From: an uncultured Aquimarina sp. | GTDB taxonomy: Bacteria; Bacteroidota; Bacteroidia; Flavobacteriales; Flavobacteriaceae | Length of the DNA stretch: 64,000 nt | Assembly: GCF_947492965.1 (NCBI RefSeq) | Contig: NZ_CANLOZ010000012.1 | Location: 1-64,000 of the forward strand | Reading direction: 5' to 3' | Shown: piece by piece, positions 16,689 through 26,477 of the stretch | Layout: each line of letters starts with the position of its first letter | Position numbering within the stretch: the stretch's first letter is position 1 | Program-made: the position numbers and the translations under genes | Notes under the pieces: model-generated | Databases searched by the model: none | Told to the model about the DNA's origin: nothing | What the model saw: only the letters and a program-made list of their open reading frames with translations

Positions 16689-17828
16689 TTATAAAGTACC
16701 TCTTTGTTCTTGCTCTCTTTCGATAGCCTCGAACAATGCTTTAAAGTTTCCTTTTCCAAAAGATTGAGCTCCTTTTCGTTGAATAATTTCGAAAAACATT
16801 GTTGGACGATCAAGAACAGGTTTGGTAAAAATCTGTAATAAATACCCTTCATCATCACGGTCTATTAAAATACCTAGTTCCTTTAAAGGTTCTAGATCTT
16901 CATCAATTTCGCCAACTCTATCCAAAACGGTCTCATAATAGGTAGCAGGTACTGTTAAAAACTCTACACCTCTATCCCGAAGAGAAGATACTGTTTCAAT
17001 GATGTTATCAGTGGCCAAAGCCATATGTTGTACACCTGCACCGTTATAGAAATCGATATATTCTTCTATCTGAGATTTTTTTCTTCCTTCAGCGGGTTCG
17101 TTAATCGGAAATTTAATTCTTCCATTTCCATTACTCATTACCTTACTCATCAAAGCTGTGTATTCTGTAGAAATATCTTTATCATCAAAAGATACTAATT
17201 GTGCAAACCCCATAACTTTTGCATAAAACTCGCACCACTTATTCATTTCGTTCCATCCTACATTTCCAACCATATGGTCAATATATTTCAGACCAGTATC
17301 TTTGGTAGTGTAAGGTTTGTCCCAAGCTTTATATCCTGGAAGAAAAGCTCCGTTGTAATTTTTGCGTTCCACAAATATGTGAACAGTTTCTCCATAAGTG
17401 TGTATACCAGAAAAGACAACAGTACCATCTTTATCTTCTTTAGTAGTAGGTTTCATGTAAGATTCTGCTCCTCTTTTGGTGGTTTCTTCGTAGCTTTTTG
17501 TAGCATCATCAACCCAAAGTGCAACTACTTTTACACCATCTCCATGAGCATTGATATGTTTGTTGATTTCTCCATCTGGTTGTAATGGTGAAGTGAGAAC
17601 AAGGGTGATTTTATCTTGTCTTAGAACATATGAAACGCGATCCTTTAAACCTGTTTCCAATCCTGCATATGCAATAGGTTGAAAACCCCAAGCAGTTTGA
17701 TAGTAATAAGCAGCTTGCTTGGCATTACCTACATAAAGCTCTACATAATCAGTACCTAAAAGTGGTAAGAAGTCTTCTGCGTCTGGGATTATTTTTTCTA
17801 AATTTTGTGAGGTTATATTTGTTGACAT
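16689..17828 (-). CDS. hpd: 4-Hydroxyphenylpyruvate dioxygenase
   Basis: Converts 4-hydroxyphenylpyruvate to homogentisate in tyrosine breakdown. The 379-residue protein has two vicinal-oxygen-chelate domains. The iron ligands are visible: His in YIDHMVGNVGWNEM, His in GVQHMALATDNI and Glu in TMFFEIIQRKG. hmgA, the next pathway enzyme, lies 150 bp upstream on the same strand. The leader contains ACACCCAAAAATT. Confident from motifs and context. Confidence 0.96.
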   Translation of the reverse strand: MSTNITSQNLEKIIPDAEDFLPLLGTDYVELYVGNAKQAAYYYQTAWGFQPIAYAGLETGLKDRVSYVLRQDKITLVLTSPLQPDGEINKHINAHGDGVKVVALWVDDATKSYEETTKRGAESYMKPTTKEDKDGTVVFSGIHTYGETVHIFVERKNYNGAFLPGYKAWDKPYTTKDTGLKYIDHMVGNVGWNEMNKWCEFYAKVMGFAQLVSFDDKDISTEYTALMSKVMSNGNGRIKFPINEPAEGRKKSQIEEYIDFYNGAGVQHMALATDNIIETVSSLRDRGVEFLTVPATYYETVLDRVGEIDEDLEPLKELGILIDRDDEGYLLQIFTKPVLDRPTMFFEIIQRKGAQSFGKGNFKALFEAIEREQEQRGTL

Positions 17829-17978
17829 AATATTGTTTTAAATTTTAATTAGAAATTTTTGGGTGTACCTTCTTTGATTCAGATTTTTTGATTTCCAAAT
17901 ACTTTTTACACTACCACATTGCCCTTAGATGGGCAGAAATATCTATTCTATAATTCAACATAAAGACCTAAACATAAA

Positions 17979-19136
17979 TTATTCTAACCAAGATTTATGA
18001 TAATCTTCGTCGGCTATTTTCATTGCTTCTTTAGTAACCATAAGAGGTTTAAAAGTATCTACCATAACAGCTAGTTCATCTGTTTTGGTTTTTCCAATAC
18101 TTCTTTCTACCGCTCCAGGATGTGGTCCGTGCGGAATTCCTGCGGGATGTAAAGAAATATGTCCTGCTGCAATATCGTTTCTACTCATAAAATCACCATC
18201 TACATAGTATAAAACTTCATCACTATCTATGTTACTATGGTTGTAGGGAGCAGGAATACTTTCTGGATGGTAATCGTACAATCTTGGAACAAACGAACAC
18301 ACTACAAAGGCATCTGTTTCGAACGTTTGGTGTACTGGTGGTGGTTGATGAATTCTTCCGGTAATTGGTTCGAAATCATGAATAGAAAATGCATACGGGA
18401 AATTAAATCCGTCATATCCTACGACATCAAAAGGATGTGTAGCATAAATCATATCAAAAATTTCGTCTTGCTTTTTTACTTTGATCAGAAAATCACCTTT
18501 TTCATCATTACTTTCTAGTTCATAAGGAGCACGAAGATCACGCTCGCAAAAAGGAGAATGTTCTAATAATTGCCCAAACCAATTTCTATATCTCTTTGGA
18601 GTGTAAATAGGTCTTCTGGATTCAACAATAAATAAACGATTGTCCGAGGTGTCAAAATCTAATTTGTAAATCGTTCCTCTGGGTATTAGGATATAATCTC
18701 CATACTTAAAATCAATATTTCCAAGATGACTTCTAAATTTACCGGTTCCTCTATGAACAAAAATTAATTCATCTGCATCCGTGTTTTTATAAAAGTACTC
18801 AGAGGTAGATTCTTGTGGAGAAGACAGAATAATACTTACATCGCTATTAGTAAGTACATTTTTTCTACTTTCTAAATAATCTTTTTCTGGATGTACTTTA
18901 AACCCGTGTAATCGATATGATTTGATGTTATTATGAATGGCAATTTCGGGAGCTACACTATAGCTTCCTTTAATTTCTTTTACTTGAGTAGGTCGATGAT
19001 GATGATATAGATTGGTAGACATTCCATCGAATCCAATTGTTCCGAATAATTGTTCGTAATAAAGATTTCCATCTGGTTTTCTAAAGATGGTATGTCTTTT
19101 AGGTGGTATAGTACCCAAAGAGTGATAAAAAGGCAT
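17979..19136 (-). CDS. hmgA: Homogentisate 1,2-dioxygenase
   Basis: Opens the homogentisate ring to maleylacetoacetate. The 385-residue cupin-type protein has family blocks EQLFGTIGFDGMSTNLYH near the N-terminus, ADELIFVHRGTG, GDYILIPRGTIYKLDF, and the iron-binding C-terminal region HPAGIPHGPHPGAVERS. It is shorter than the proteobacterial enzyme (about 430-440 residues) but of the size usual in Bacteroidota. It sits with hpd as a tyrosine-catabolic pair; maleylacetoacetate isomerase and fumarylacetoacetase are not in the window. Confidence 0.93.
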   Translation of the reverse strand: MPFYHSLGTIPPKRHTIFRKPDGNLYYEQLFGTIGFDGMSTNLYHHHRPTQVKEIKGSYSVAPEIAIHNNIKSYRLHGFKVHPEKDYLESRKNVLTNSDVSIILSSPQESTSEYFYKNTDADELIFVHRGTGKFRSHLGNIDFKYGDYILIPRGTIYKLDFDTSDNRLFIVESRRPIYTPKRYRNWFGQLLEHSPFCERDLRAPYELESNDEKGDFLIKVKKQDEIFDMIYATHPFDVVGYDGFNFPYAFSIHDFEPITGRIHQPPPVHQTFETDAFVVCSFVPRLYDYHPESIPAPYNHSNIDSDEVLYYVDGDFMSRNDIAAGHISLHPAGIPHGPHPGAVERSIGKTKTDELAVMVDTFKPLMVTKEAMKIADEDYHKSWLE

Positions 19137-19314
19137 GATTTTTAAGATTATATTGTTAACTAATAAGTTTGAAAAAGTAATGCAATAGTAATCTGATACC
19201 TTATTCCGGATTACGTTTAATAAGGTAGTGTAAAAGCAATAATAAATCCTGCCAATACAAAGTCATAGTATTACAAATATCGTAAATATTTATTTTCTTT
19301 TATGGTAATTCTTA

Positions 19315-21603
19315 CTAAAACCAGAAACCAATACTAAAATACCATTCTCCTTCTTTTTGTTCTGGAGAATATGAATATTTAACTTGGATAGGACCTGCAA
19401 AAGTTTCTAAGCCATAACCTAAGGCATATCCAGAATATTCTGGAGATTCAAACCAACCTCCATTATCAAATAACCTTGTCCCCACATTGGCATAATTTGC
19501 TGCTATATTGAGATGATTTTTTGGAAATATTTCATAATCCAGGGACATATTTGCTTTAATAAAGCTGTCGCCAACAATACTTAAGAAATCATAACCATAA
19601 AATGGGATATTATTGTTAATCATTCTTGCACCAAAACCTCCAACAAAAAAGTTAAGACTTCTGATGTTTTGTTCCTCCCATCGATTACCAGCACTTAATC
19701 CAAGGTTAACCGAAGTTTTATTAAGAAGTTTAAAGGCATAACCAAAATCAGCTTTGGCAATTACAAAATTACTATCCTGACTATTTGGGTTATCATCAAT
19801 CAAATAATAATTAATATTTCCATCAAAGAAAAAACCCGAAGAAGGAAAATACTTGTTGTCGTAACTGTCAAATTTTAAATAGGACAAAACACTCCAATAA
19901 TTACTATTGTCAAAAACCACTCGTGGTAATTGATCTTCATCCTCTCCAATAGTTTCTGAAATAAGTCTAAATCTTCTATATTCTGCACCAAGACCTAAAG
20001 AAAAGGTCTGGTTTAGAAGTGTTTCAGCATAAACTTGTGTTTTGAAATCTAAATAATCTAAGTTGATTTTATTTACTTCGATATCTGGCAAATTAAAATC
20101 TTCTCTTACCAATTCGTATGCTACGTTTCTATTAAACCTATTGAGACTGTTTTTGACACCAATACTCCAATAAAAACCTTTGTCTATATAATAATCTAGG
20201 TTGTATCTTATATTGTCTCCTAATGCAACATCTAATGAAAGAACATCATTGTTAAATAGTAGACTTTTTTTAGTAAAGTTTACCAAGGCTGCGGTTTGAT
20301 ATAAATCATCATAATGTAGCGCGAACCTCAATAGCATAGTGTTATCTGATTCTTTCACGTTAAGAACTAGTTCTTTACCGTCTTCTTTGTCTATTAAACG
20401 ATGACTGACTCTATCAAAATTTCCTGTAGCAGATAGGTTATTGATGCCTTCATACAACTTTTGATAAGTGGTAAGTTTGGGGTTTTTTAGTTTTAGTTTA
20501 AGCTTCCCTTTTATATAGGATCTGGTATAGCGTTCGTTTCCATAAATTACCAAGCTATTTATAAGAAGTGTGTCTGAGTTTTTAGGAATTACAGTTCTAG
20601 GTTTTGATGATTTCTGCAGTCTTTTTATAGCTCTTAATTTTTCGTAATTCTCAAATGCCGCTTTTTCTCCATTGGCAATAATTTTATCAGCTTGGTCAAA
20701 TGATATTAAGTTAAAATCCGTAATAGAAGGTTTTACATACACATCCGTTTCGGGTTTTTTAGTTTTCATGGCATTGATCGTCCTGAAATTACTGATTTGT
20801 AACATGATGTTCGTAACCGAGGTAAGTTGATTACGTGGGATAAGACTATCCTGTACATCTATACCAATTACAATATCAGCTCCTTTTGCGCGGATTTCTT
20901 TAATAGGATAGTTATTAGAAACTCCACCATCGGTCATTAAAACTCCATCTAATTCTATGGGACTAAAAATAGAAGGTAATGCGCCACTTGCTGAAACTGC
21001 TTCGGGTAGATAACCTTTGTCTAATAAAATTTGCTCTCCAGTAGCAATATTTGTAGACATACAGAAAAAAGGAATAGGAAGTTTGCTAAAGTCATCTATT
21101 TCATGGACATGAGATGTTAATCGAGCAAATTCATTAAAAAAATTCTGTCCTTTGGATAACCCTTGCGGCAATCCAATTTTAAAATCATCAAATGGTAATG
21201 TTAATGCATATTTTTCAGAATCTTCGCGTTCATAGAAGGTTTTTGCTTTTCTTGGTAAATCATCCTGAATTAATACATTAAAATCAACTGTTTTAAAAAT
21301 AGAGTCTAATTCTTTGGCATTATATCCAGAGGCGTATAAAGACCCTATAATGGCACCCATGCTTGTTCCTCCGATATAATCTATTCTTATTCCGGCTTCT
21401 TCGATTACTTTTAAAGCTCCGATATGAGCAAGTCCTTTGGCACCACCTCCACTTAGTACTAATCCAACTTTAACATCTTGATCTTCCTTAATATTAGAAA
21501 CAATAGAATCATTTACTTCTTGCGAGGATATATTTTTGGAAGCAAAAAGTAGAGTAATCAGCAATGATATGTTTAGGATCTTATTTGAGGTACTCCAGAT
21601 CAA
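19315..21603 (-). CDS. Patatin-like phospholipase fused to a BamA-like outer-membrane barrel
   Basis: A 762-residue protein with, after a signal segment (ILNISLLITLLFASKNISSQ), a patatin domain (GLVLSGGGAKGLAHIGALKV, the oxyanion GGG; nucleophile Ser in GGTSMGAIIGS; catalytic Asp in LMTDGGVSNNYP), then a POTRA-like segment (YTRSYIKGKLKLK) and a C-terminal barrel ending FSIGFWF. This is the PlpD-like type-V-d layout. The frame opens at 21663 inside uvrC, but TTG 21603, four bases after the uvrC stop, is the better start, giving a normal signal peptide and likely translational coupling with uvrC. Lipid hydrolysis is inferred from the intact dyad. Confidence 0.88.
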   Translation of the reverse strand: MIWSTSNKILNISLLITLLFASKNISSQEVNDSIVSNIKEDQDVKVGLVLSGGGAKGLAHIGALKVIEEAGIRIDYIGGTSMGAIIGSLYASGYNAKELDSIFKTVDFNVLIQDDLPRKAKTFYEREDSEKYALTLPFDDFKIGLPQGLSKGQNFFNEFARLTSHVHEIDDFSKLPIPFFCMSTNIATGEQILLDKGYLPEAVSASGALPSIFSPIELDGVLMTDGGVSNNYPIKEIRAKGADIVIGIDVQDSLIPRNQLTSVTNIMLQISNFRTINAMKTKKPETDVYVKPSITDFNLISFDQADKIIANGEKAAFENYEKLRAIKRLQKSSKPRTVIPKNSDTLLINSLVIYGNERYTRSYIKGKLKLKLKNPKLTTYQKLYEGINNLSATGNFDRVSHRLIDKEDGKELVLNVKESDNTMLLRFALHYDDLYQTAALVNFTKKSLLFNNDVLSLDVALGDNIRYNLDYYIDKGFYWSIGVKNSLNRFNRNVAYELVREDFNLPDIEVNKINLDYLDFKTQVYAETLLNQTFSLGLGAEYRRFRLISETIGEDEDQLPRVVFDNSNYWSVLSYLKFDSYDNKYFPSSGFFFDGNINYYLIDDNPNSQDSNFVIAKADFGYAFKLLNKTSVNLGLSAGNRWEEQNIRSLNFFVGGFGARMINNNIPFYGYDFLSIVGDSFIKANMSLDYEIFPKNHLNIAANYANVGTRLFDNGGWFESPEYSGYALGYGLETFAGPIQVKYSYSPEQKEGEWYFSIGFWF

Positions 21604-21607
21604 AGGT

Positions 21608-23407
21608 TTATTCTTTTTTAGAAAGATAGTAATTATACACTTTGGTTGCGCGAGAATTACCAACTACTTCTACAAGTTCTTTTTTTGTGGCTTCGCGTAT
21701 TCGTTTTACTGATCTAAAATGTTTCAGTAATTCTACAACAGTTTTTTCTCCAATTCCTGGGATGGTATCAAGTTCTGTGTCTAAAGCAGCTTTACTTCTT
21801 TTTTGTCTGTGAAAAGTAATTCCAAAACGGTGCGCCTCATTTCTGAGATGCTGAATAATTTTTAAAGATTCTGATTTCTTATCTAGATATAATGGTATCG
21901 AATCACCAGGATAATAGATCTCTTCTAATCTTTTAGCAATTCCAATAATGGTTATTTTTCCTCTTAGATCTAAACTTTCCAAAGCTTTTAATCCAGAAGA
22001 CAATTGCCCTTTTCCACCATCTACAATCACAAGTTGTGGTAATGGTTGCTCTTCATCTAGCAGTCTTTTATATCTTCGGTAAACTACTTCTTCCATAGAA
22101 GCAAAATCATTAGGTCCTTCTACTGTTTTGATATTAAATTTTCGATATTCTTTTTTGCTAGGCTTCCCATTTTTAAAGACTACACAAGCTGCGACTGGAT
22201 TGGTTCCTTGGATGTTAGAATTATCAAAACATTCGATATGTCTTGGTTCTTCAGGTAGTCGAAGATCTTTTTTCATTTGAGCCATTAATCGTTTTACATG
22301 TCGATCTGGATCTATGATTTTAATTTGTTTAAATCGCTCTTGTCTATAATATTTGGCATTACGTAATGATAAGTCTACAATTTTCTTTTTATCACCAAGC
22401 TGAGGAATTGTAATTTTTAGATCTTCGCCCAAATCCACATCAATGGGTACAAATATTTCTTTAGATCTCGAATTAAATCGTTGTCTTAATTCGATGATAG
22501 CAAGTTCTAGTAGTTCTTTATCAGTTTCTTCTAACTTCTTTTTAATTTCGGTAGTATGAGATCTTATGATAGATCCATAGGATAATTGAAGAAAATTGAC
22601 ATAGCCATAGGATTCATCAGAAATAATAGAAAACACGTCTACATTGCTAATTTTTGGATTCACCACAGTAGATTTCGCTTGGTATTTTTCTAAAACTTCA
22701 ATTTTTTCTTTTATCCGTTGTGCATCTTCAAATTCCATTTTTTCGGCATGCATCACCATTTGTTTACGAAACCTATTCAGAGAATCTTTAAAATTACCTT
22801 TTACAATTTGTCTGATGGCCTCAATATTTTCATGATACTCTTTTTCATCTTGTAATCCTTCACAAGGTCCTTTACAATTTCCTAAATGATATTCGAGACA
22901 TACTTTATATTTACCACTTTCAATTTTTTGCTGGGATAGATCATAATTACAGGTTCTTAGTTGATAGAGCCCTTTAATAAGATCTAATAAGGTATTTACT
23001 GTTTTAAAATTTGTATAAGGTCCAAAATACTCAGAACCATCTTTTATAAGGGTTCGAGTAGGAAATACTCTTGGAAAACGTTCTTTTTTAATGCAAATCC
23101 AAGGATACGTTTTGTCATCCTTGAGCATTACATTAAAACGAGGTTGATGTTTTTTAATGAGGTTGTTTTCTAATAGTAATGCATCGGTCTCCGTTTCTAC
23201 AACAATATGACGTATAGTACAGATCTTTTTAACCAATACCTTTGTCTTATAATTATCGTGATTTTTGGTAAAGTATGAAGTAACTCTTTTTTTGAGGTTT
23301 TTTGCTTTTCCAACATATAATAAGGTGTCATCTTTATCGTAATATTGATAAACTCCTGGCCCTGTTGGTAAAGTTTTAAGTTGTATTTCTAGTGAGGGTT
23401 GTTGCAT
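21608..23407 (-). CDS. uvrC: Excinuclease ABC subunit C
   Basis: Makes both incisions in nucleotide excision repair with UvrA and UvrB. The 599-residue protein has an N-terminal GIY-YIG nuclease domain (GVYQYYDKDDTLLYVGKAKN), a Cys cluster (CNYDLSQQK ... CLEYHLGNCKGPCEG), the UvrB-interacting UVR segment near residues 205-240, the RNase-H-like endonuclease domain (ECFDNSNIQGTNPVA, VDGGKGQLS) and C-terminal helix-hairpin-helix motifs (DTIPGIGEKTVVELLKHF). Start ATG 23407. Confidence 0.97.
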   Translation of the reverse strand: MQQPSLEIQLKTLPTGPGVYQYYDKDDTLLYVGKAKNLKKRVTSYFTKNHDNYKTKVLVKKICTIRHIVVETETDALLLENNLIKKHQPRFNVMLKDDKTYPWICIKKERFPRVFPTRTLIKDGSEYFGPYTNFKTVNTLLDLIKGLYQLRTCNYDLSQQKIESGKYKVCLEYHLGNCKGPCEGLQDEKEYHENIEAIRQIVKGNFKDSLNRFRKQMVMHAEKMEFEDAQRIKEKIEVLEKYQAKSTVVNPKISNVDVFSIISDESYGYVNFLQLSYGSIIRSHTTEIKKKLEETDKELLELAIIELRQRFNSRSKEIFVPIDVDLGEDLKITIPQLGDKKKIVDLSLRNAKYYRQERFKQIKIIDPDRHVKRLMAQMKKDLRLPEEPRHIECFDNSNIQGTNPVAACVVFKNGKPSKKEYRKFNIKTVEGPNDFASMEEVVYRRYKRLLDEEQPLPQLVIVDGGKGQLSSGLKALESLDLRGKITIIGIAKRLEEIYYPGDSIPLYLDKKSESLKIIQHLRNEAHRFGITFHRQKRSKAALDTELDTIPGIGEKTVVELLKHFRSVKRIREATKKELVEVVGNSRATKVYNYYLSKKE

Positions 23408-23569
23408 ATTCTAAATGTAAATTTAATGCTTTGTTAGCATTAATAAATACGGTTCATAATATTATTATGTTAAAAACGAGAAATGAATTTAAGTATTAAA
23501 AGTGTTATCCTATAAAATGAATCTGGTTTTTTATTACTTTAGTATTTATATTGTTTTAAAGGTACTTTT

Positions 23570-24001
23570 TTGAAAGATCAGAAAAAAATAATTGGAAGAA
23601 CAGATAAGGTGGATTTTCCGCTTTTAGATTTGTGCGACATCGATGTAAAAGTCGATACTGGTGCGTACACTTCATCCATTCATTGTAAAGAGATTAAAGA
23701 AGTCGGTCAAATTTTAGAATGTCGCTTTTTGGATCCTACTCATCCAGAGTATAATGGTAAAAAATTCACTTTTAAGAATTATGATATTACTGCTGTAAAA
23801 AGTAGCAATGGAAAAGTAGAAGTGAGGTATGCTATTAGAACTAAAATCACATTATTTAATAATACAAACCCTATAACACTAACATTATCTTCTCGAGACG
23901 ATATGCGTTTTCCAGTTTTAATTGGACGTAAATTTCTTAGTGGAAAATTTTTGGTAGATCCGCAATTAGAAGATCAGTCTTATAATCTAAAATCCAAATG
24001 A
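23570..24001 (+). CDS. RimB-like retropepsin-fold protease (ATP-dependent zinc protease family)
   Basis: A 143-residue protein with the pepsin-like active-site motif KVDTGAYTSSIHC near residue 28 and the flap/fold block SRDDMRFPVLIGRKFL, the hallmarks of the small aspartyl-protease-like family linked to RimK. In Pseudomonas the equivalent RimB works with RimK. The start is TTG 23570, giving the family-typical K-KKIIGRTDKVDFP opening. Its stop overlaps the rimK start by four bases (ATGA), so the two are translationally coupled. It is the first gene of a four-gene rightward cluster. Confidence 0.85.
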   Translation: MKDQKKIIGRTDKVDFPLLDLCDIDVKVDTGAYTSSIHCKEIKEVGQILECRFLDPTHPEYNGKKFTFKNYDITAVKSSNGKVEVRYAIRTKITLFNNTNPITLTLSSRDDMRFPVLIGRKFLSGKFLVDPQLEDQSYNLKSK

Positions 24002-24870
24002 ATATAAAAATTTTATCCCGCAGTGCTAGTTTGTATTCTACTGATGCATTAGTTCAGGCGGCGATTAAGCGAAAGCATAATGTACAAGTCATTGATCCTT
24101 TAAATTGTGATATTATTATTGAGAAGAAAAAGCCTGAGATTTATTATCGTGGTAAGAAACTGGATCATGTAGATGCAGTAATTCCACGAATAGGATCTTC
24201 CATTACTTTTTACGGTACAGCAGTAGTGAGGCAATTCGAAATGATGAATGTTTTTACTACCGTACAATCACAAGCTCTGGTAAATTCCAGAGATAAATTA
24301 CGAAGTCTTCAGATTCTATCTAAAGCTGGTTTGGGATTACCAAAAACCGTATTTACAAATTACTCCAAAGATGTTTCGGAAGTGATTTCCCATGTAGGAG
24401 GAGCACCGTTAATTATAAAATTACTTGAGGGTACACAAGGTCTAGGGGTTGTTTTGGCAGAAACTAAAACGGCAGCAGAATCGGTGTTGGAAGCTTTTAA
24501 TGGTTTGCAAGCAAGAGTAATTGTTCAGGAATATATCAAGGAAGCTAAGGGAGCAGATATTCGGGTATTGGTAGTAGATGGTCAGGTAGTAGGCGCGATG
24601 AAAAGACAAGGTAAAGAAGGTGAGTTCCGATCCAATCTTCATAGAGGAGGAAGTGCGAAGATTATTCAGTTATCCGATGAGGAAGAGAACGCAGCTATAA
24701 AAGCAGCGAAAGCTTTAAAACTTGGTGTAGCAGGAGTAGATATGCTTCAGAGCGAAAGAGGCCCTTTAATTTTAGAAGTGAATTCCTCTCCAGGATTAGA
24801 AGGAATCCAAACAGCTACTGGTAAAGATATCGCAAAATCAATTATTCGATTTATAGAACGAAGTGTTTAG
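23998..24870 (+). CDS. rimK: RimK-type alpha-L-glutamate ligase
   Basis: An ATP-grasp ligase of 290 residues. RimK adds glutamate residues to the C-terminus of ribosomal protein S6 in E. coli; relatives act on other acceptors. ATP-grasp blocks are visible: VNSRDKLRSLQILSKAGLG, PLIIKLLEGTQGLGVVL (phosphate loop), VIVQEYIKEAKGADIRVLVV, and EVNSSPGLEGIQTATG with the metal-binding residues. It overlaps the RimB-like gene and is followed after 6 bp by an aspartoacylase-like gene. S6 as substrate is inferred from family and the RimB neighbour. Confidence 0.9.
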   Translation: MNIKILSRSASLYSTDALVQAAIKRKHNVQVIDPLNCDIIIEKKKPEIYYRGKKLDHVDAVIPRIGSSITFYGTAVVRQFEMMNVFTTVQSQALVNSRDKLRSLQILSKAGLGLPKTVFTNYSKDVSEVISHVGGAPLIIKLLEGTQGLGVVLAETKTAAESVLEAFNGLQARVIVQEYIKEAKGADIRVLVVDGQVVGAMKRQGKEGEFRSNLHRGGSAKIIQLSDEEENAAIKAAKALKLGVAGVDMLQSERGPLILEVNSSPGLEGIQTATGKDIAKSIIRFIERSV

Positions 24871-24876
24871 AATTAC

Positions 24877-25857
24877 ATGAAAAAGATTAAAGAAAAAGAT
24901 GTGCTAAACATCTTAGGTGAAAATATTCCACTAGGCACTAGTAAGACAATTAACTTTAATATAGCTAAACTTTATACATCTACTAAAGTAGAAATACCGA
25001 TAATAATAGAGCGTTCCAAATATTCAGGTCCTACCGTTTTGATTACAGCAGGAATTCACGGAGATGAAATTAATGGTGTAGAGATCGTAAGACAAATTAT
25101 TTCTAAAAAAATCAACAAACCAGTTAAAGGAACTATTATTTGTATTCCTCTGCTTAATGTTTTTGGTTTTTTAAGTATGAATCGTTTTTTTCCAGATGGA
25201 AGGGATCTTAATCGAGTATTTCCTGGTACTAAGAATGGTTCTTTGGCAAGTCGTTTTGCATATCAGTTTGTCAACGAGATTTTACCAGTAGCAGATTTTT
25301 GTTTGGATTTTCATACTGGTGGAGGCAGTAGGTTTAACGCTCCCCATATAAGAGTAGATGGAAAAAATAAAAGATTAATGGACATAGCAAAAGTCTTTAA
25401 TGCTCCTTTTACTCTATTATCCAAAAATTTGGAGGGATCGTATCGTGGTACTTGTGCAAAAAAAGGAGTTGATATTTTATTATTCGAAGGAGGGAAATCC
25501 CAAAATAGTAATAGGGATATTGCCAAAGAAGGGGTTTTAGGAGTGATTAGAATACTTAATCATTTAGAAATGTTGAAACCTTCTGTAGAACTGCCAGACC
25601 CTGATAAAAAGGATACAATTATTGTAGAAAAAAGTTCTTGGATGCGAGCAAAATATAGCGGATTACTACATATTAAAATACCTTATGGGAAATTAGTCGA
25701 AAAAGGAGAGCATCTTGCTACAATCACAGATCCTTATGGTAAAATGAGACATGTGGTAAAGGCTCCAAATCAGGGTTATATTATTAATGTGAATGAAGCT
25801 CCTATTGTATATAAAGGAGATGCTATTTTTAGAATTACGACACAATTAGCTTCTTAG
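24877..25857 (+). CDS. Succinylglutamate desuccinylase/aspartoacylase-family zinc hydrolase
   Basis: A 326-residue M14-like zinc amidohydrolase. Zinc ligands are H and E of TAGIHGDEINGVEIVR (about residues 60-75) and H of CLDFHTGGGSRFNAPH; the catalytic Glu is in DILLFEGGKS. A C-terminal beta domain (HIKIPYGKLVEKGEHLATI) follows. The family removes acyl groups from amino acids (succinylglutamate, acetylaspartate) or acts on glutamyl peptides. Its place directly after rimK suggests a substrate linked to C-terminal glutamate chains, for instance their trimming; that is inference. Confidence 0.85.
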   Translation: MKKIKEKDVLNILGENIPLGTSKTINFNIAKLYTSTKVEIPIIIERSKYSGPTVLITAGIHGDEINGVEIVRQIISKKINKPVKGTIICIPLLNVFGFLSMNRFFPDGRDLNRVFPGTKNGSLASRFAYQFVNEILPVADFCLDFHTGGGSRFNAPHIRVDGKNKRLMDIAKVFNAPFTLLSKNLEGSYRGTCAKKGVDILLFEGGKSQNSNRDIAKEGVLGVIRILNHLEMLKPSVELPDPDKKDTIIVEKSSWMRAKYSGLLHIKIPYGKLVEKGEHLATITDPYGKMRHVVKAPNQGYIINVNEAPIVYKGDAIFRITTQLAS

Positions 25858-25862
25858 AAAGG

Positions 25863-26435
25863 ATGAGTAAAAATGAATTGAGAGCAAAATACAAAGCGCT
25901 GAGGTCTAAGTTAGAAAATGATCAGATAGATGACCTTAGTTTAGATATTTCGAATCATTTACTACAGTTAGATATATGGGAAAAATCATTTTACCATATT
26001 TTTCTTTCCATTCAAAAACAGAAGGAAATTAACACAGAATTTATATTACATATTCTTCAGGGAAAGGATAAGAATATTGTGGTTTCTAAAAGTAGTTTTA
26101 AGGATAATAGTTTGGAGCATATGTTGCTCACGGATAATACTGTTCTAAAAGTAAATGATTGGGGGATTCCAGAACCGGTAGATGGCATTCCTATTCCAGA
26201 ATCTAAGATTGATGTAGTTTTTGTACCTCTTTTGGCTTTTGATCAGCTAGGAAATAGAGTTGGTTATGGTAAAGGGTTTTATGATAAGTTTTTATCTAAA
26301 TGTAGTCCTGAAACTATCAAAATAGGGCTTTCTTTTTTTTCTGCTGAAGAACTAATAGAAAACGTATTGCCAACTGACATAGCATTAGATTTTTGCGTTA
26401 CACCACAAAAAATTTATGACTTCAATAAAAAATGA
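25863..26435 (+). CDS. 5-Formyltetrahydrofolate cyclo-ligase
   Basis: Converts 5-formyl-THF and ATP to 5,10-methenyl-THF. The 190-residue protein has the family signatures LRAKYKALRSKL at the N-terminus, VVFVPLLAFDQLGNRVGYGKG and FYDKFL. It begins 5 bp after the preceding stop, so it is the last gene of the rimB-like/rimK cluster by spacing. A link between folate and that cluster is not obvious. Confidence 0.92.
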   Translation: MSKNELRAKYKALRSKLENDQIDDLSLDISNHLLQLDIWEKSFYHIFLSIQKQKEINTEFILHILQGKDKNIVVSKSSFKDNSLEHMLLTDNTVLKVNDWGIPEPVDGIPIPESKIDVVFVPLLAFDQLGNRVGYGKGFYDKFLSKCSPETIKIGLSFFSAEELIENVLPTDIALDFCVTPQKIYDFNKK

Positions 26436-26477
26436 GAAGGCTAATACCTAATTGATGGAATGAAGCTAAAATGAATT

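Noticed and set aside
21604..21663. N-terminal extension of the patatin protein into uvrC
   Set aside because: Would precede the signal peptide with 20 polar and mixed residues; TTG 21603 just after the uvrC stop is more plausible.
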